A DNA stretch of 20,095 nt, from assembly GCA_900546395.1 (NCBI GenBank), contig URDD01000048.1:1-20095 (forward strand), read 5' to 3'. Positions 8,645-15,288 of the stretch are shown piece after piece. The position numbers and the translations under genes are program-made. The DNA comes from an uncultured Bacteroidales bacterium (lineage in GTDB: Bacteria; Bacteroidota; Bacteroidia; Bacteroidales; UBA932). The notes beneath the pieces were generated by a model. That model searched no databases. It saw only the letters and a program-made list of their open reading frames with translations, and was not told where the DNA came from. Numbering within the stretch: the stretch's first letter is position 1; each line of letters begins with the position of its first letter.

Positions 8645-8687
8645 TAGGTTTTGAAACAAAGCACGTTTGCTTTCATTTCAAAACCTA
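8645..8687. repeat. Two-tier inverted repeat upstream of the DUF5009 gene
   Basis: A 12-bp perfect outer stem (8645-8656 with 8676-8687; TAGGTTTTGAAA) surrounds a 5-bp inner stem (8658-8662 with 8669-8673; AAAGC/GCTTT) and a 6-nt loop. It lies directly downstream, in transcription sense, of a TAAATTTG promoter-like element and 22 nt before the chosen ATG. It could be a leader hairpin, an operator or a weak terminator. It is distinct from the clear terminator at 8764-8797. Confidence 0.6.
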
Positions 8688-8695
8688 CAAATTTA
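8688..8695 (-). promoter_or_regulatory. Candidate -7 promoter element for the DUF5009 operon
   Basis: TAAATTTG on the minus strand matches the Bacteroidota TAnnTTTG consensus exactly, about 65 nt before the chosen start codon. No convincing TTTG is found at the -33 spacing, so this is a half-supported promoter. The terminator at 8764-8797 means this operon needs its own promoter about here. Confidence 0.4.
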
Positions 8696-8763
8696 ACAAA
8701 AAATATTAAAACTAAACTACATCCTTCACTGATGACGGTAATTTTTTTAACTGACCAGAGCAG

Positions 8764-8797
8764 AAAAAGGAAAGCCGGGTTTAAGACCCGGCTTTCC
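8764..8797 (-). terminator. Rho-independent terminator after rpsC
   Basis: A perfect 12-bp GC-rich stem (8786-8797 with 8769-8780; GGAAAGCCGGGT/ACCCGGCTTTCC) with a 5-nt loop is followed on the minus strand by TTTTTC. It sits 22 bp after the rpsC stop. It is a strong intrinsic terminator and marks rpsC as the last gene of the ribosomal protein transcript. Confidence 0.9.
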
Positions 8798-8819
8798 ATA
8801 AATATGAAGAATTGCAAGA

Positions 8820-9566
8820 TTATTTGCTTTCCTTGCGGTCTCCGCGACGACGGTCACGACGACGGTCTCCACGGCCACCACGGTTCTGTCCGCCCTGTGC
8901 CTGTGCGTTTGCTGCTACACCGGCATTAGGAGAAAGATCTCTCTTTCCGTAAACCTCACCGTTGCAAACCCATACCTTGATACCAAGAACACCTACTTTT
9001 GTGTGTGCCTCAGCAAGAGCATAGTCGATATCCGCACGGAATGTGTGAAGAGGAGTACGTCCCTCTTTGAACATTTCGCTTCTTGCCATTTCAGCACCGC
9101 CAAGACGGCCGCTGATCTGAACTTTGATACCTTCTGCGCCAACTTTCATAGTAGTAGCTACAGCCATCTTGATAGCCCTTCTGTAAGAAACACGGCCTTC
9201 AATCTGACGTGCAATATTGTCAGCTACGATGTGAGCGTCAACCTCAGGTTTCTTAACCTCAAAGATGTTGATCTGAACATCTTTCTTGGTTACCTTCTTA
9301 AGTTCCTCTTTAAGTTTGTCAACTTCTGCGCCACCTTTTCCGATGATAACACCTGGTCTTGCAGCGTGGATAGTCACAGTAATTAGCTTAAGAGTTCTCT
9401 CGATGACAATCTTGGAAAGGCTTGCCTTCGCAAGACGGTTCATCAGATATTTACGGATTTCGTAGTCCTCTGCGATCTTCTCCGCATAGTTACCACCACA
9501 CCAGTTAGAGTCCCAACCACGGGTGATACCGATTCTGTTGCTGATAGGATTTGTTTTCTGTCCCAT
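8820..9566 (-). CDS. rpsC: 30S ribosomal protein S3
   Basis: Small-subunit head protein lining the mRNA entry channel. It is 248 aa with the standard start MGQKTNPISNRIGI, a type II KH domain carrying GVIIGKGGAEVD (GKGG at 76-79), and the C-terminal S3 domain (QISGRLGGAEMARSE, GVLGIKVWV). Residues 213-248 form a Gly/Arg/Gln-rich basic tail ending RRGDRKESK, a low-complexity extension that varies between species. It starts 3 bp after the rplV stop, consistent with translational coupling. In most bacteria rplP (L16) follows at once. Here a strong terminator follows instead and no L16, L29 or S17 gene is present downstream in the window. Confidence 0.99.
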   Translation of the reverse strand: MGQKTNPISNRIGITRGWDSNWCGGNYAEKIAEDYEIRKYLMNRLAKASLSKIVIERTLKLITVTIHAARPGVIIGKGGAEVDKLKEELKKVTKKDVQINIFEVKKPEVDAHIVADNIARQIEGRVSYRRAIKMAVATTMKVGAEGIKVQISGRLGGAEMARSEMFKEGRTPLHTFRADIDYALAEAHTKVGVLGIKVWVCNGEVYGKRDLSPNAGVAANAQAQGGQNRGGRGDRRRDRRRGDRKESK

Positions 9567-9569
9567 AAT

Positions 9570-9989
9570 TTATTCCTCCACTGATGCTGGTTTCTTTGTA
9601 TCAAGGATGATAGTAATGTGGTTCGAACGCTTGCGGATTCTTCCGGCTCTACCCTGAGGGCATGGACGGATTCTCTTAAGTGTACGACCTTCATCGACCA
9701 TAAGAGTCTTGATATATACATTACCGTTATCCAACTCACTTGTGTTGTCAGGGTTCTTTGCCTCCCAGTTTGCAATTGCACTGCGGAGAACCTTTGCCAA
9801 CGATACTGAAGCGTGCTTCTTTGAATACTTGAGTATATCAAGTGCACGGTTCACTTCGACACCCCTCACGATATCTGCGACAAGACGCATTTTGCGAGGT
9901 GAAGTAGGTACATCATTCAGCTTAGCTATAGCTGTCTGCTTCTTTATCTCTTTAAGCCTCTCGGCCATCTGTCTTTTACGAGCTCCCAT
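9570..9989 (-). CDS. rplV: 50S ribosomal protein L22
   Basis: Large-subunit protein whose hairpin lines the polypeptide exit tunnel near L4. It is 139 aa: a basic N-terminal extension (MGARKRQMAERLKEIKKQ), then the core ALxx-type region TSPRKMRLVADIVRG, the helix SLAKVLRSAIANWE, and the C-terminal hairpin DEGRTLKRIRPCPQGRAGRI followed by RKRSNHITIIL. It lies 21 bp after rpsS and 3 bp before rpsC, in canonical S10-operon order. Confidence 0.99.
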   Translation of the reverse strand: MGARKRQMAERLKEIKKQTAIAKLNDVPTSPRKMRLVADIVRGVEVNRALDILKYSKKHASVSLAKVLRSAIANWEAKNPDNTSELDNGNVYIKTLMVDEGRTLKRIRPCPQGRAGRIRKRSNHITIILDTKKPASVEE

Positions 9990-10010
9990 AATTACAATTT
10001 CTTTTTAAAA

Positions 10011-10280
10011 TTACTTACGATTGCCCGAATGGCCTTTGAATGTTCTTGTCGGAGCGAACTCACCGAGCTTGTGGCCTACCATGTTCTCTGTAACGTAAAC
10101 AGGAATAAACTTGTTTCCATTATGAACTGCGATAGTGTGACCCACGAAGTCAGGAGAGATCATACTTGCGCGTGACCAAGTCTTGACAACCTCTTTCTTC
10201 ATGCTACCCTCATTCATAGCAAGAATTTTCTTTTCCAGGCTTTCCTGAATATAAGGACCTTTTCTTAATGAACGACTCAT
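10011..10280 (-). CDS. rpsS: 30S ribosomal protein S19
   Basis: Small-subunit head protein that forms intersubunit bridges with S13. It is 89 aa with the canonical start MSRSLRKGPYI and the conserved core KTWSRASMISPDFVGHTIAV, NGNKFIPVYVTENMVGH and KLGEFAPTRTFKGHSG. It lies 22 bp after rplB and 21 bp before rplV, in canonical order. Confidence 0.99.
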   Translation of the reverse strand: MSRSLRKGPYIQESLEKKILAMNEGSMKKEVVKTWSRASMISPDFVGHTIAVHNGNKFIPVYVTENMVGHKLGEFAPTRTFKGHSGNRK

Positions 10281-10302
10281 AATCTCTAACGTTTAATTCC
10301 GG

Positions 10303-11127
10303 TTATTTTTTCCTTCTTTCAATAATGAACTTATTTGAAGTGCTCTTAGGATTACGTGTCTTGTAGCCCTTAGCCGGCATACCCTTACGTGAACGTGGAT
10401 GTCCTCCTGATGCACGTCCTTCACCACCTCCCATCGGGTGATCAACCGGGTTCATAACGACACCGCGGTTACGTGGACGACGACCAAGCCATCTCCTGCG
10501 TCCTGCTTTACCATGAGACTCCAAACTGTGATCTGGATTCGATACAGTTCCCACTGTTGCACGGCATGATACCAATACCATTCTCACTTCGCCTGAAGGC
10601 AGACGGAGAATAGCGTGATTTCCCTCACGTGCTGCAAGCTGAGCATACGCTCCTGCACTACGTGCCATTGCGGCACCCTGTCCCGGGCGAAGCTCAATAT
10701 TGTGGATAAGTGTACCGAGCGGAATTTCAGAGAGAGGAAGAGTGTTTCCGACTTCAGGGGCAACACCTGAACCTGAAGCGATAACCTGTCCTACTTTCAG
10801 TCCGTTTGGCGCAATAATGTATCTCTTTTCGCCATCTTCATACTGTACGAGGGCAATGCGTGCACTGCGGTTCGGATCGTACTCGATAGTAAGTACCTCT
10901 GCTTTGCAGTTATCCTTATCACGAAGGAAGTCTATAATACGATACATTCTCTTGTGACCGCCGCCGATATAGCGCATTGTCATCTTACCCTGGTTGTTAC
11001 GTCCGCCTGATTTCTTCAGCGGTGCAAGCAACCTCTTATACGGGGTACTGCAGGTAATGTCATCAAAAGCACTGATTACCTTGTTTCTCTGACCGGGAGT
11101 TACCGGTTTGAATTTTCTTACTGCCAT
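10303..11127 (-). CDS. rplB: 50S ribosomal protein L2
   Basis: Large-subunit core protein next to the peptidyl-transferase centre, needed for subunit joining. It is 274 aa, the normal length. Visible are the N-terminal KFKPVTPGQRN, the OB-fold region YIGGGHKRMYRIIDF, the SH3-like part ELRPGQGAAMARSAG, and the C-terminal NPVDHPMGGGEGRASGGHPR with conserved His at 230. The Met in HPMGGGEG (His in E. coli) is, to my knowledge, usual in Bacteroidota. It lies 14 bp after rplW and 22 bp before rpsS. Confidence 0.99.
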   Translation of the reverse strand: MAVRKFKPVTPGQRNKVISAFDDITCSTPYKRLLAPLKKSGGRNNQGKMTMRYIGGGHKRMYRIIDFLRDKDNCKAEVLTIEYDPNRSARIALVQYEDGEKRYIIAPNGLKVGQVIASGSGVAPEVGNTLPLSEIPLGTLIHNIELRPGQGAAMARSAGAYAQLAAREGNHAILRLPSGEVRMVLVSCRATVGTVSNPDHSLESHGKAGRRRWLGRRPRNRGVVMNPVDHPMGGGEGRASGGHPRSRKGMPAKGYKTRNPKSTSNKFIIERRKK

Positions 11128-11141
11128 TTCCTGATCCCCCT

Positions 11142-11432
11142 TTAAATATTAGCGTAGAAATCTATCTTGTCATCGCCTGCAAGAGTCACATAAGCTTTCT
11201 TATAATGATTCATGCGGCCTCTCAGAACACTTGCTTCGGTGAAACGAGATTTCTTCTTGCCGTGGTAGTTGAGCGTATTAACGTCTGCTACCGACACATT
11301 GTACATCTGCTCTACCGCAGCCTTGATCTGAAGCTTGTTAGCATCACGGTCAACGATAAAACCGTAGCGGTTCAACTTCTCGCCTTGAACCGTCATCTTT
11401 TCCGTTACTATTGGCTTAATTATAATTCCCAT
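11142..11432 (-). CDS. rplW: 50S ribosomal protein L23
   Basis: Protein at the exit-tunnel rim that docks SRP and trigger factor. It is 96 aa: IIKPIVTEKMT start motif, the region RYGFIVDRDANKLQIKAAVE, then YNVSVADVNTLNYHGKKK and a C-terminal KKAYVTLAGDDKIDFY strand. Gaps are 12 bp to rplD and 14 bp to rplB. Family and position agree. Confidence 0.98.
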   Translation of the reverse strand: MGIIIKPIVTEKMTVQGEKLNRYGFIVDRDANKLQIKAAVEQMYNVSVADVNTLNYHGKKKSRFTEASVLRGRMNHYKKAYVTLAGDDKIDFYANI

Positions 11433-11444
11433 CTTTCAATCGGT

Positions 11445-12074
11445 TTAGCGTCTGTTCCTTGAAGCGAGTATATCCTGTACGCCGTCAACGAGTACCAATG
11501 AATAAGAATTCATGATAGCATAAGTGTTGATTTCATCTACAGTGATAACCTTAACCTCAGGAAGGTTACGGGACGAAAGGTAAATATTAGCTGAATTCTC
11601 AGGAAGCACGAAAAGTACTTTTCTGTCTCCAGCCTTAATGTTCTTAAGAATCTGGATAAACTCCTTAGTCTTAGGAGCATCCATTGCAAATGGCTCAACC
11701 ATTACGATTGCATTCTCCTGTGCTTTGTAAGTGAGAGCAGAGTATCTTGCAAGCTGTTTGAGTTTCTTGTTAAGCTTGAAGCCATAATAGCGTGGCTTAG
11801 GACCGAACACACGTCCGCCACCGCAGTAGATACCAGCCTTAAGGCTACCGTGGCGTGCACCGCCTGAACCTTTCTGACGGATGAGCTTCTTGGTGCTGTA
11901 TGCAACCTCGCTGCGATCCTTGGTCTTGTGTGTTCCCTGTCTCTGGCTTGCGAGATACTGCTTAACGTCAAGCCAGATAGCGTGATCGTTAGGCTGTACT
12001 CCGAAAATATTCTCGTCGAGAACAACTTTCTTTCCGGACTCTGATCCGTCAATTTTGTAAACTGACAATTCCAT
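11445..12074 (-). CDS. rplD: 50S ribosomal protein L4
   Basis: Large-subunit protein whose extended loop narrows the exit tunnel. It is 209 aa with the loop region GTHKTKDRSEVAYSTKKL followed by GSGGARHGSLKAG and VFGPKPRYYGFKLNKK, and a C-terminal Rossmann-like half (KVLFVLPENSANIYLSSRN, TYAIMNSYSLVLVDG). In E. coli L4 represses its own operon through a leader before rpsJ. Here rpsJ is absent and the leader before rplC is only about 55 nt, so that mechanism is unlikely in the same form. It starts 4 bp after the rplC stop. Confidence 0.98.
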   Translation of the reverse strand: MELSVYKIDGSESGKKVVLDENIFGVQPNDHAIWLDVKQYLASQRQGTHKTKDRSEVAYSTKKLIRQKGSGGARHGSLKAGIYCGGGRVFGPKPRYYGFKLNKKLKQLARYSALTYKAQENAIVMVEPFAMDAPKTKEFIQILKNIKAGDRKVLFVLPENSANIYLSSRNLPEVKVITVDEINTYAIMNSYSLVLVDGVQDILASRNRR

Positions 12075-12078
12075 AACC

Positions 12079-12717
12079 TTAATCCTCCAAAATTACATAT
12101 GAACCTTTGGCTCCAGGTACGGAACCCTTCACAACAACGATATTGTTCTCAGGCATAAGCTTAACAACTTCAAGGTTAAGCACTTTAACGCGCTCATTAC
12201 CCATGTGTCCGGCCATTCTCATACCTTTGAACACGCGTGACGGCCAAGATGATGCACCGAGTGAACCAGGGTGACGAAGTCTGTTGTGCTGACCATGAGT
12301 CTTACCTCCGACTCCGGCAAATCCGTGACGTTTTACAACGCCCTGGAAACCCTTACCCTTTGATGTTCCGGTAACATCAAGCCAGTCAACCTGTCCGTTC
12401 TCCATATGGAGATCAAGGTCATTGATGGTAATTACATCTCCAAGCTTAACTTTAGTGGTATCAAAACCTTTGAATTCCACCAATTTGCGCTTAGGAGTGG
12501 TTCCTGCCTTTTCAAAATGCCCCTTCAAAGGCTTGCTGGCATGCTTTTCTGAAATTTCGTCATAGGCAAGCTGTACAGCGGCATAACCATCTTTCTCTAC
12601 TGTACGGATTTGCGTGACTACGCATGGACCAGCCTCAATAACGGTGCATGGAATATTCTTTCCATCAGCACCGAAAACGGATGTCATTCCGATTTTCTTT
12701 CCAATTAATCCAGGCAT
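12079..12717 (-). CDS. rplC: 50S ribosomal protein L3
   Basis: Large-subunit assembly-initiator protein reaching toward the peptidyl-transferase centre. It is 212 aa with start MPGLIGKKIGMTSVF, the core DVTGTSKGKGFQGVVKRH, the loop GGKTHGQHNRLRHPGSLGAS, and the terminal RMAGHMGNERVKVLNL. It is the first gene of this block: a promoter lies about 60 nt upstream, with no rpsJ (S10) before it as would be usual. The next gene upstream on the same strand belongs to the PUL and is separated by a terminator. Translation starts at ATG 12717 in an A/T-rich leader without an evident Shine-Dalgarno sequence. Confidence 0.99.
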   Translation of the reverse strand: MPGLIGKKIGMTSVFGADGKNIPCTVIEAGPCVVTQIRTVEKDGYAAVQLAYDEISEKHASKPLKGHFEKAGTTPKRKLVEFKGFDTTKVKLGDVITINDLDLHMENGQVDWLDVTGTSKGKGFQGVVKRHGFAGVGGKTHGQHNRLRHPGSLGASSWPSRVFKGMRMAGHMGNERVKVLNLEVVKLMPENNIVVVKGSVPGAKGSYVILED

Positions 12718-12755
12718 TGGTTTGTTTAATTAATTGTTTATTAATACTTTACGCA

Positions 12756-12774
12756 CCGCAACACATTTTTGCGG
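12756..12774 (-). promoter_or_regulatory. Small leader hairpin at the expected 5' end of the rplC mRNA
   Basis: CCGCAA (12774-12769) pairs with TTGCGG (12761-12756) around a 7-nt loop on the minus strand. It begins 4 nt after the -7 promoter element, so it would be at or next to the first transcribed base. It might stabilise the mRNA or act in regulation; function is inferred. Confidence 0.45.
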
Positions 12775-12778
12775 GCTG

Positions 12779-12808
12779 CAAATATACGATTAATATTTTA
12801 ATTTTCAA
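12779..12808 (-). promoter_or_regulatory. Bacteroidota-type promoter of the ribosomal protein block
   Basis: On the minus strand TTG (12808-12806), 19 nt spacer, then TATATTTG (12786-12779). This is an exact match to the Bacteroidota -33/-7 pattern, in an A/T-rich intergenic region. The leader to the rplC ATG is about 55 nt. Confidence 0.8.
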
Positions 12809-12828
12809 TACTTTGAGTAGAAAATCCA

Positions 12829-12870
12829 ATAAAAATTGAAGAGATGATCCTGAAAATGGACCACCTCTTC
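12829..12870 (-). terminator. Hairpin terminator at the end of the PUL
   Basis: A 13-bp stem (12858-12870 with 12838-12850, two G-U wobbles on the minus strand) with a 7-nt loop is followed by AATTTTTAT. It lies 31 bp after the stop of the LamG lipoprotein gene. It separates the PUL transcript from the ribosomal protein block. Confidence 0.82.
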
Positions 12871-12901
12871 AAAATATCCGGTATTAAAGACAGACTGGGA
12901 A

Positions 12902-14071
12902 CTATTCTGCCTCCTTGTTAGGGTCTGTGAAGTCAATATCCTCCGCTGACCATACTACAGGAGCTGAACACTCAAGGTTGAATTTGTTAGGAGTTGCATC
13001 CTTGAAGATGTCACCTTCGCCTTCATCAAGCTTCCAGTAACCGATGAGTCCGCTTGAATTAGGGTCAACCCCTCTGTTCATATTGGCCTGAATAGTACTC
13101 TGCTGTCTGCATACACTCCAGAGACGTACCTGGGACATCATTGCTTTCTCAGCCCTGAAATATGATTCAGAGCCGCAAAGGAGAATATTGTCCAGCACAT
13201 AGTGGTTCTTCTTGGTCATTCCTCCGGCCTTTTCTCCGTTTATATAGGCAGTAATTTCACCGCTTGCAGAATATGTAAGGGCGAAGTGATACCACTTGCC
13301 AGTCTCAAACGGCTCTTTAAGTTCAAACTGAGATCCGCCTGTCTTAATCTGAAGAATATTTCCAGCAATGGCAGCATCTCCGAAGCGCACATAAATTTCA
13401 GTACCTTCTGAACAAGCCACAGAGAAAAGGGCCTGGTTGTTCATATAACCTACATACTCACCAAGCTGGTCCATATTGAACCAAGCCTCAAGTGTCCACT
13501 CATCTGTTCCGATTCCCCAGTTATCACCCTTGTATTTAGGCATCTGAGAACGGTTGAACATAGGAACTTTCTGGATGAGCGGTCCTGTAAGAAGATACAT
13601 AATACGGCTTGTCGCCTCCATAATCTGAACGTCAGTATCAGCTGAAATCACCTTCAGAGGAATACAATATGCCTCTCCATTTGGAGTTGAGAATGGTTTG
13701 ATATTAATGTTGATATCACCAGATGTAGTAGAACCGGCAGATATCACGCACTCAGGATCAAACTTAAGGAACTCCTCAGGCAAAATCTGATAAGATGTTC
13801 CGTGCTCAGCATTATACTTTTCCATAAACTCAGGAGCAAGACCTATCGTTGCCTTGATATCTTTGTCAGCAGGACGCGCAACCCTCAAATGGATGGCAAC
13901 AGTCATTTCCTTTGAAACGGCAAGGTCTTCAACCTGCTGGTTGAATGTCGTTGTAGAAGCTGCCTCGTTTATATAAAGGCCGTTCTCCATTGACTGATAA
14001 TCGGCATCATCGCAACCGGCAAATACTGACAATGCCATAGCGAGTGCACTTATTTTTATAATCTTGTTCAT
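12902..14071 (-). CDS. DUF1735 + LamG-like surface lipoprotein (putative glycan-binding protein)
   Basis: Putative surface glycan-binding protein, 389 aa. Its lipoprotein signal ends in FAGC (C20) and is followed by DDAD; acidic residues right after the cysteine resemble the Bacteroidota lipoprotein export signal for the cell surface. Residues about 30-160 look like a DUF1735 (BT_3987-like N-terminal) beta-sandwich, including YNAEHGTSYQILPEEF. Residues about 170-370 form a LamG/concanavalin A-like fold with EWTLEAWFNM, KWYHFALTYSASGEITAYING and the ending GLIGYWKLDEGEG. No glycosidase active site is evident. It is the last gene of the PUL, 23 bp after the GH18-like gene, and is followed by a terminator. 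Likely role: capturing the glycan for the GH18-like enzyme and SusCD. Confidence 0.87.
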   Translation of the reverse strand: MNKIIKISALAMALSVFAGCDDADYQSMENGLYINEAASTTTFNQQVEDLAVSKEMTVAIHLRVARPADKDIKATIGLAPEFMEKYNAEHGTSYQILPEEFLKFDPECVISAGSTTSGDININIKPFSTPNGEAYCIPLKVISADTDVQIMEATSRIMYLLTGPLIQKVPMFNRSQMPKYKGDNWGIGTDEWTLEAWFNMDQLGEYVGYMNNQALFSVACSEGTEIYVRFGDAAIAGNILQIKTGGSQFELKEPFETGKWYHFALTYSASGEITAYINGEKAGGMTKKNHYVLDNILLCGSESYFRAEKAMMSQVRLWSVCRQQSTIQANMNRGVDPNSSGLIGYWKLDEGEGDIFKDATPNKFNLECSAPVVWSAEDIDFTDPNKEAE

Positions 14072-14094
14072 ATCGCTTTTCGAATATTTAAGGA

Positions 14095-15270
14095 TTACTG
14101 TTCGTTTTCTTCCGGCTTGTCCTCTTCCGGCTCAGGAAGCGGAGAGTGAAGAGTCTTCATAGCCTTGCGGTACCAAGTGTACTTCTTGTCAAACACAGGA
14201 CGGAAAGCTCCTATTCCACCGATCCTGCAATCTATGCCAGGATAAGTATACTGGGCATAGGCATTCAGCTGGAAGGTTATTTCACCGTTGCGCATCTGGA
14301 AGTTAGGGCCGCCTGTAGTACCGTAGCTCTCAAAGTTTGAATTCAGTACTGTCATACTGACTACCTTCTCCGGAGTAAGTACGCCTTCGTAGTTGTTGAT
14401 GAGCACTCCTACACGAGAGTCTATTGAGCTGACTCTTCCATCGTTATAAGCCTGAAGAAGGAAATAGCTGATCATCTCGCCACATCTTGGATCAAGCCTT
14501 TCAGGCTCGCCGTCCACACAGAGAAGATTGTCTGTTCCTGATTTCGGGCCGAAATATTTTGACAATTCATCAAGGAAGATATAGTTGCGCTCAGGATATG
14601 AAGCAATGTTTCCTCCATGACCGTAACCTGGTTCAAGGTCATAGTCAAAGCCGTTATAACCGTACTTTGCCACTGTATCTACAATAGCTCTCGCATACTT
14701 GCGGATAGCCCCGTCCATCTTCGCCTCATCATTATATTGAGGGTCAGGATGTCCGCCATACCAGCCCCAATAATATGCAGCCGCATCCTTTTCATTCTCG
14801 AATACCTTGCCGTCAATTTCATATTTATTATCGGCAGTCATCTTATAAGGAGTCATCTGCGCTCCGATATTATCTACTATGAAGCAGAGAAGTACCTTCG
14901 TTCCCTTGATAGTCTGCAGCTTTCTCAAATCCTCTTTTCCTTCCGGAGTGAGGTTTTTCCAGTTGCCCCACATTGAGATGAAATCAACCGAATCAGGAAT
15001 ACCCATCATCTGGGTGTTCATATTCGATCCTGTAGGAGACCAGTCACTGAACCACATAAATGAAACAGGACGGTTTGCAACACCTTTCTCGTCATAAGTG
15101 CGGTTCGCCTTCCAGGCACGGAGATTCTCATAGTAATCCTCATTGTGCATTGAGCCGTTCTCCCCTGCCGGTTCGTAATTATTCGCCTCCGGCGATGTCC
15201 AGTCAGAGCAGGCAACAACAGCAAATAGAGAAGCCGCACCTGCTAAAACCATATTTATTGTCTTTTTCAT
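14095..15270 (-). CDS. GH18-like (endo-beta-N-acetylglucosaminidase-type) lipoprotein
   Basis: Lipoprotein of 391 aa with lipobox VVAC (C21). Its TIM-barrel-like body carries FMWFSDWSPTGS, KGTKVLLCFIVDNIG and the GH18 signature region NGFDYDLEP (206-214). The GH18 motif is DxxDxDxE: the proton-donor glutamate (E213) and the two preceding aspartates (D209, D211) are present, but the first position is Asn (N206). The LLQAYND segment (271-277) resembles the substrate-pocket strand of endo-beta-GlcNAcases. GH18 endoglycosidases cut the chitobiose core of N-glycans; some PUL members are non-catalytic binders. The acidic PEPEEDKPEENEQ tail is probably flexible. It sits 18 bp after susD and 23 bp before the LamG gene. 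Catalytic activity is probable but unproven. Confidence 0.82.
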   Translation of the reverse strand: MKKTINMVLAGAASLFAVVACSDWTSPEANNYEPAGENGSMHNEDYYENLRAWKANRTYDEKGVANRPVSFMWFSDWSPTGSNMNTQMMGIPDSVDFISMWGNWKNLTPEGKEDLRKLQTIKGTKVLLCFIVDNIGAQMTPYKMTADNKYEIDGKVFENEKDAAAYYWGWYGGHPDPQYNDEAKMDGAIRKYARAIVDTVAKYGYNGFDYDLEPGYGHGGNIASYPERNYIFLDELSKYFGPKSGTDNLLCVDGEPERLDPRCGEMISYFLLQAYNDGRVSSIDSRVGVLINNYEGVLTPEKVVSMTVLNSNFESYGTTGGPNFQMRNGEITFQLNAYAQYTYPGIDCRIGGIGAFRPVFDKKYTWYRKAMKTLHSPLPEPEEDKPEENEQ

Positions 15271-15288
15271 TGAAATTTCCTTTTAAGA

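Noticed and set aside
8635..8817. 60-codon minus-strand open frame in the gap between rpsC and the DUF5009 gene
   Set aside because: It runs through the rpsC terminator hairpin and the large palindrome and looks non-coding.
8823..8930. Gly/Arg-rich C-terminal tail of S3
   Set aside because: Basic low-complexity tails on S3 vary widely between species and do not mark a new domain.
9003..9386. 127-codon plus-strand open frame
   Set aside because: Antisense to rpsC, which is certain; no family resemblance.
9441..9847. 134-codon minus-strand frame overlapping rplV and rpsC
   Set aside because: A +1 frame shadow over two certain ribosomal genes.
10424..10441. L2 has HPMGGGEG where E. coli has HPHGGGEG
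   Set aside because: From memory this Met is the ordinary Bacteroidota form, and the preceding His (H230) is kept.
12718..12901. A short rpsJ (S10) or regulator gene in the gap before rplC
   Set aside because: The 184 bp hold only a terminator, a promoter and a small hairpin; no frame encodes an S10-like peptide of about 100 codons.
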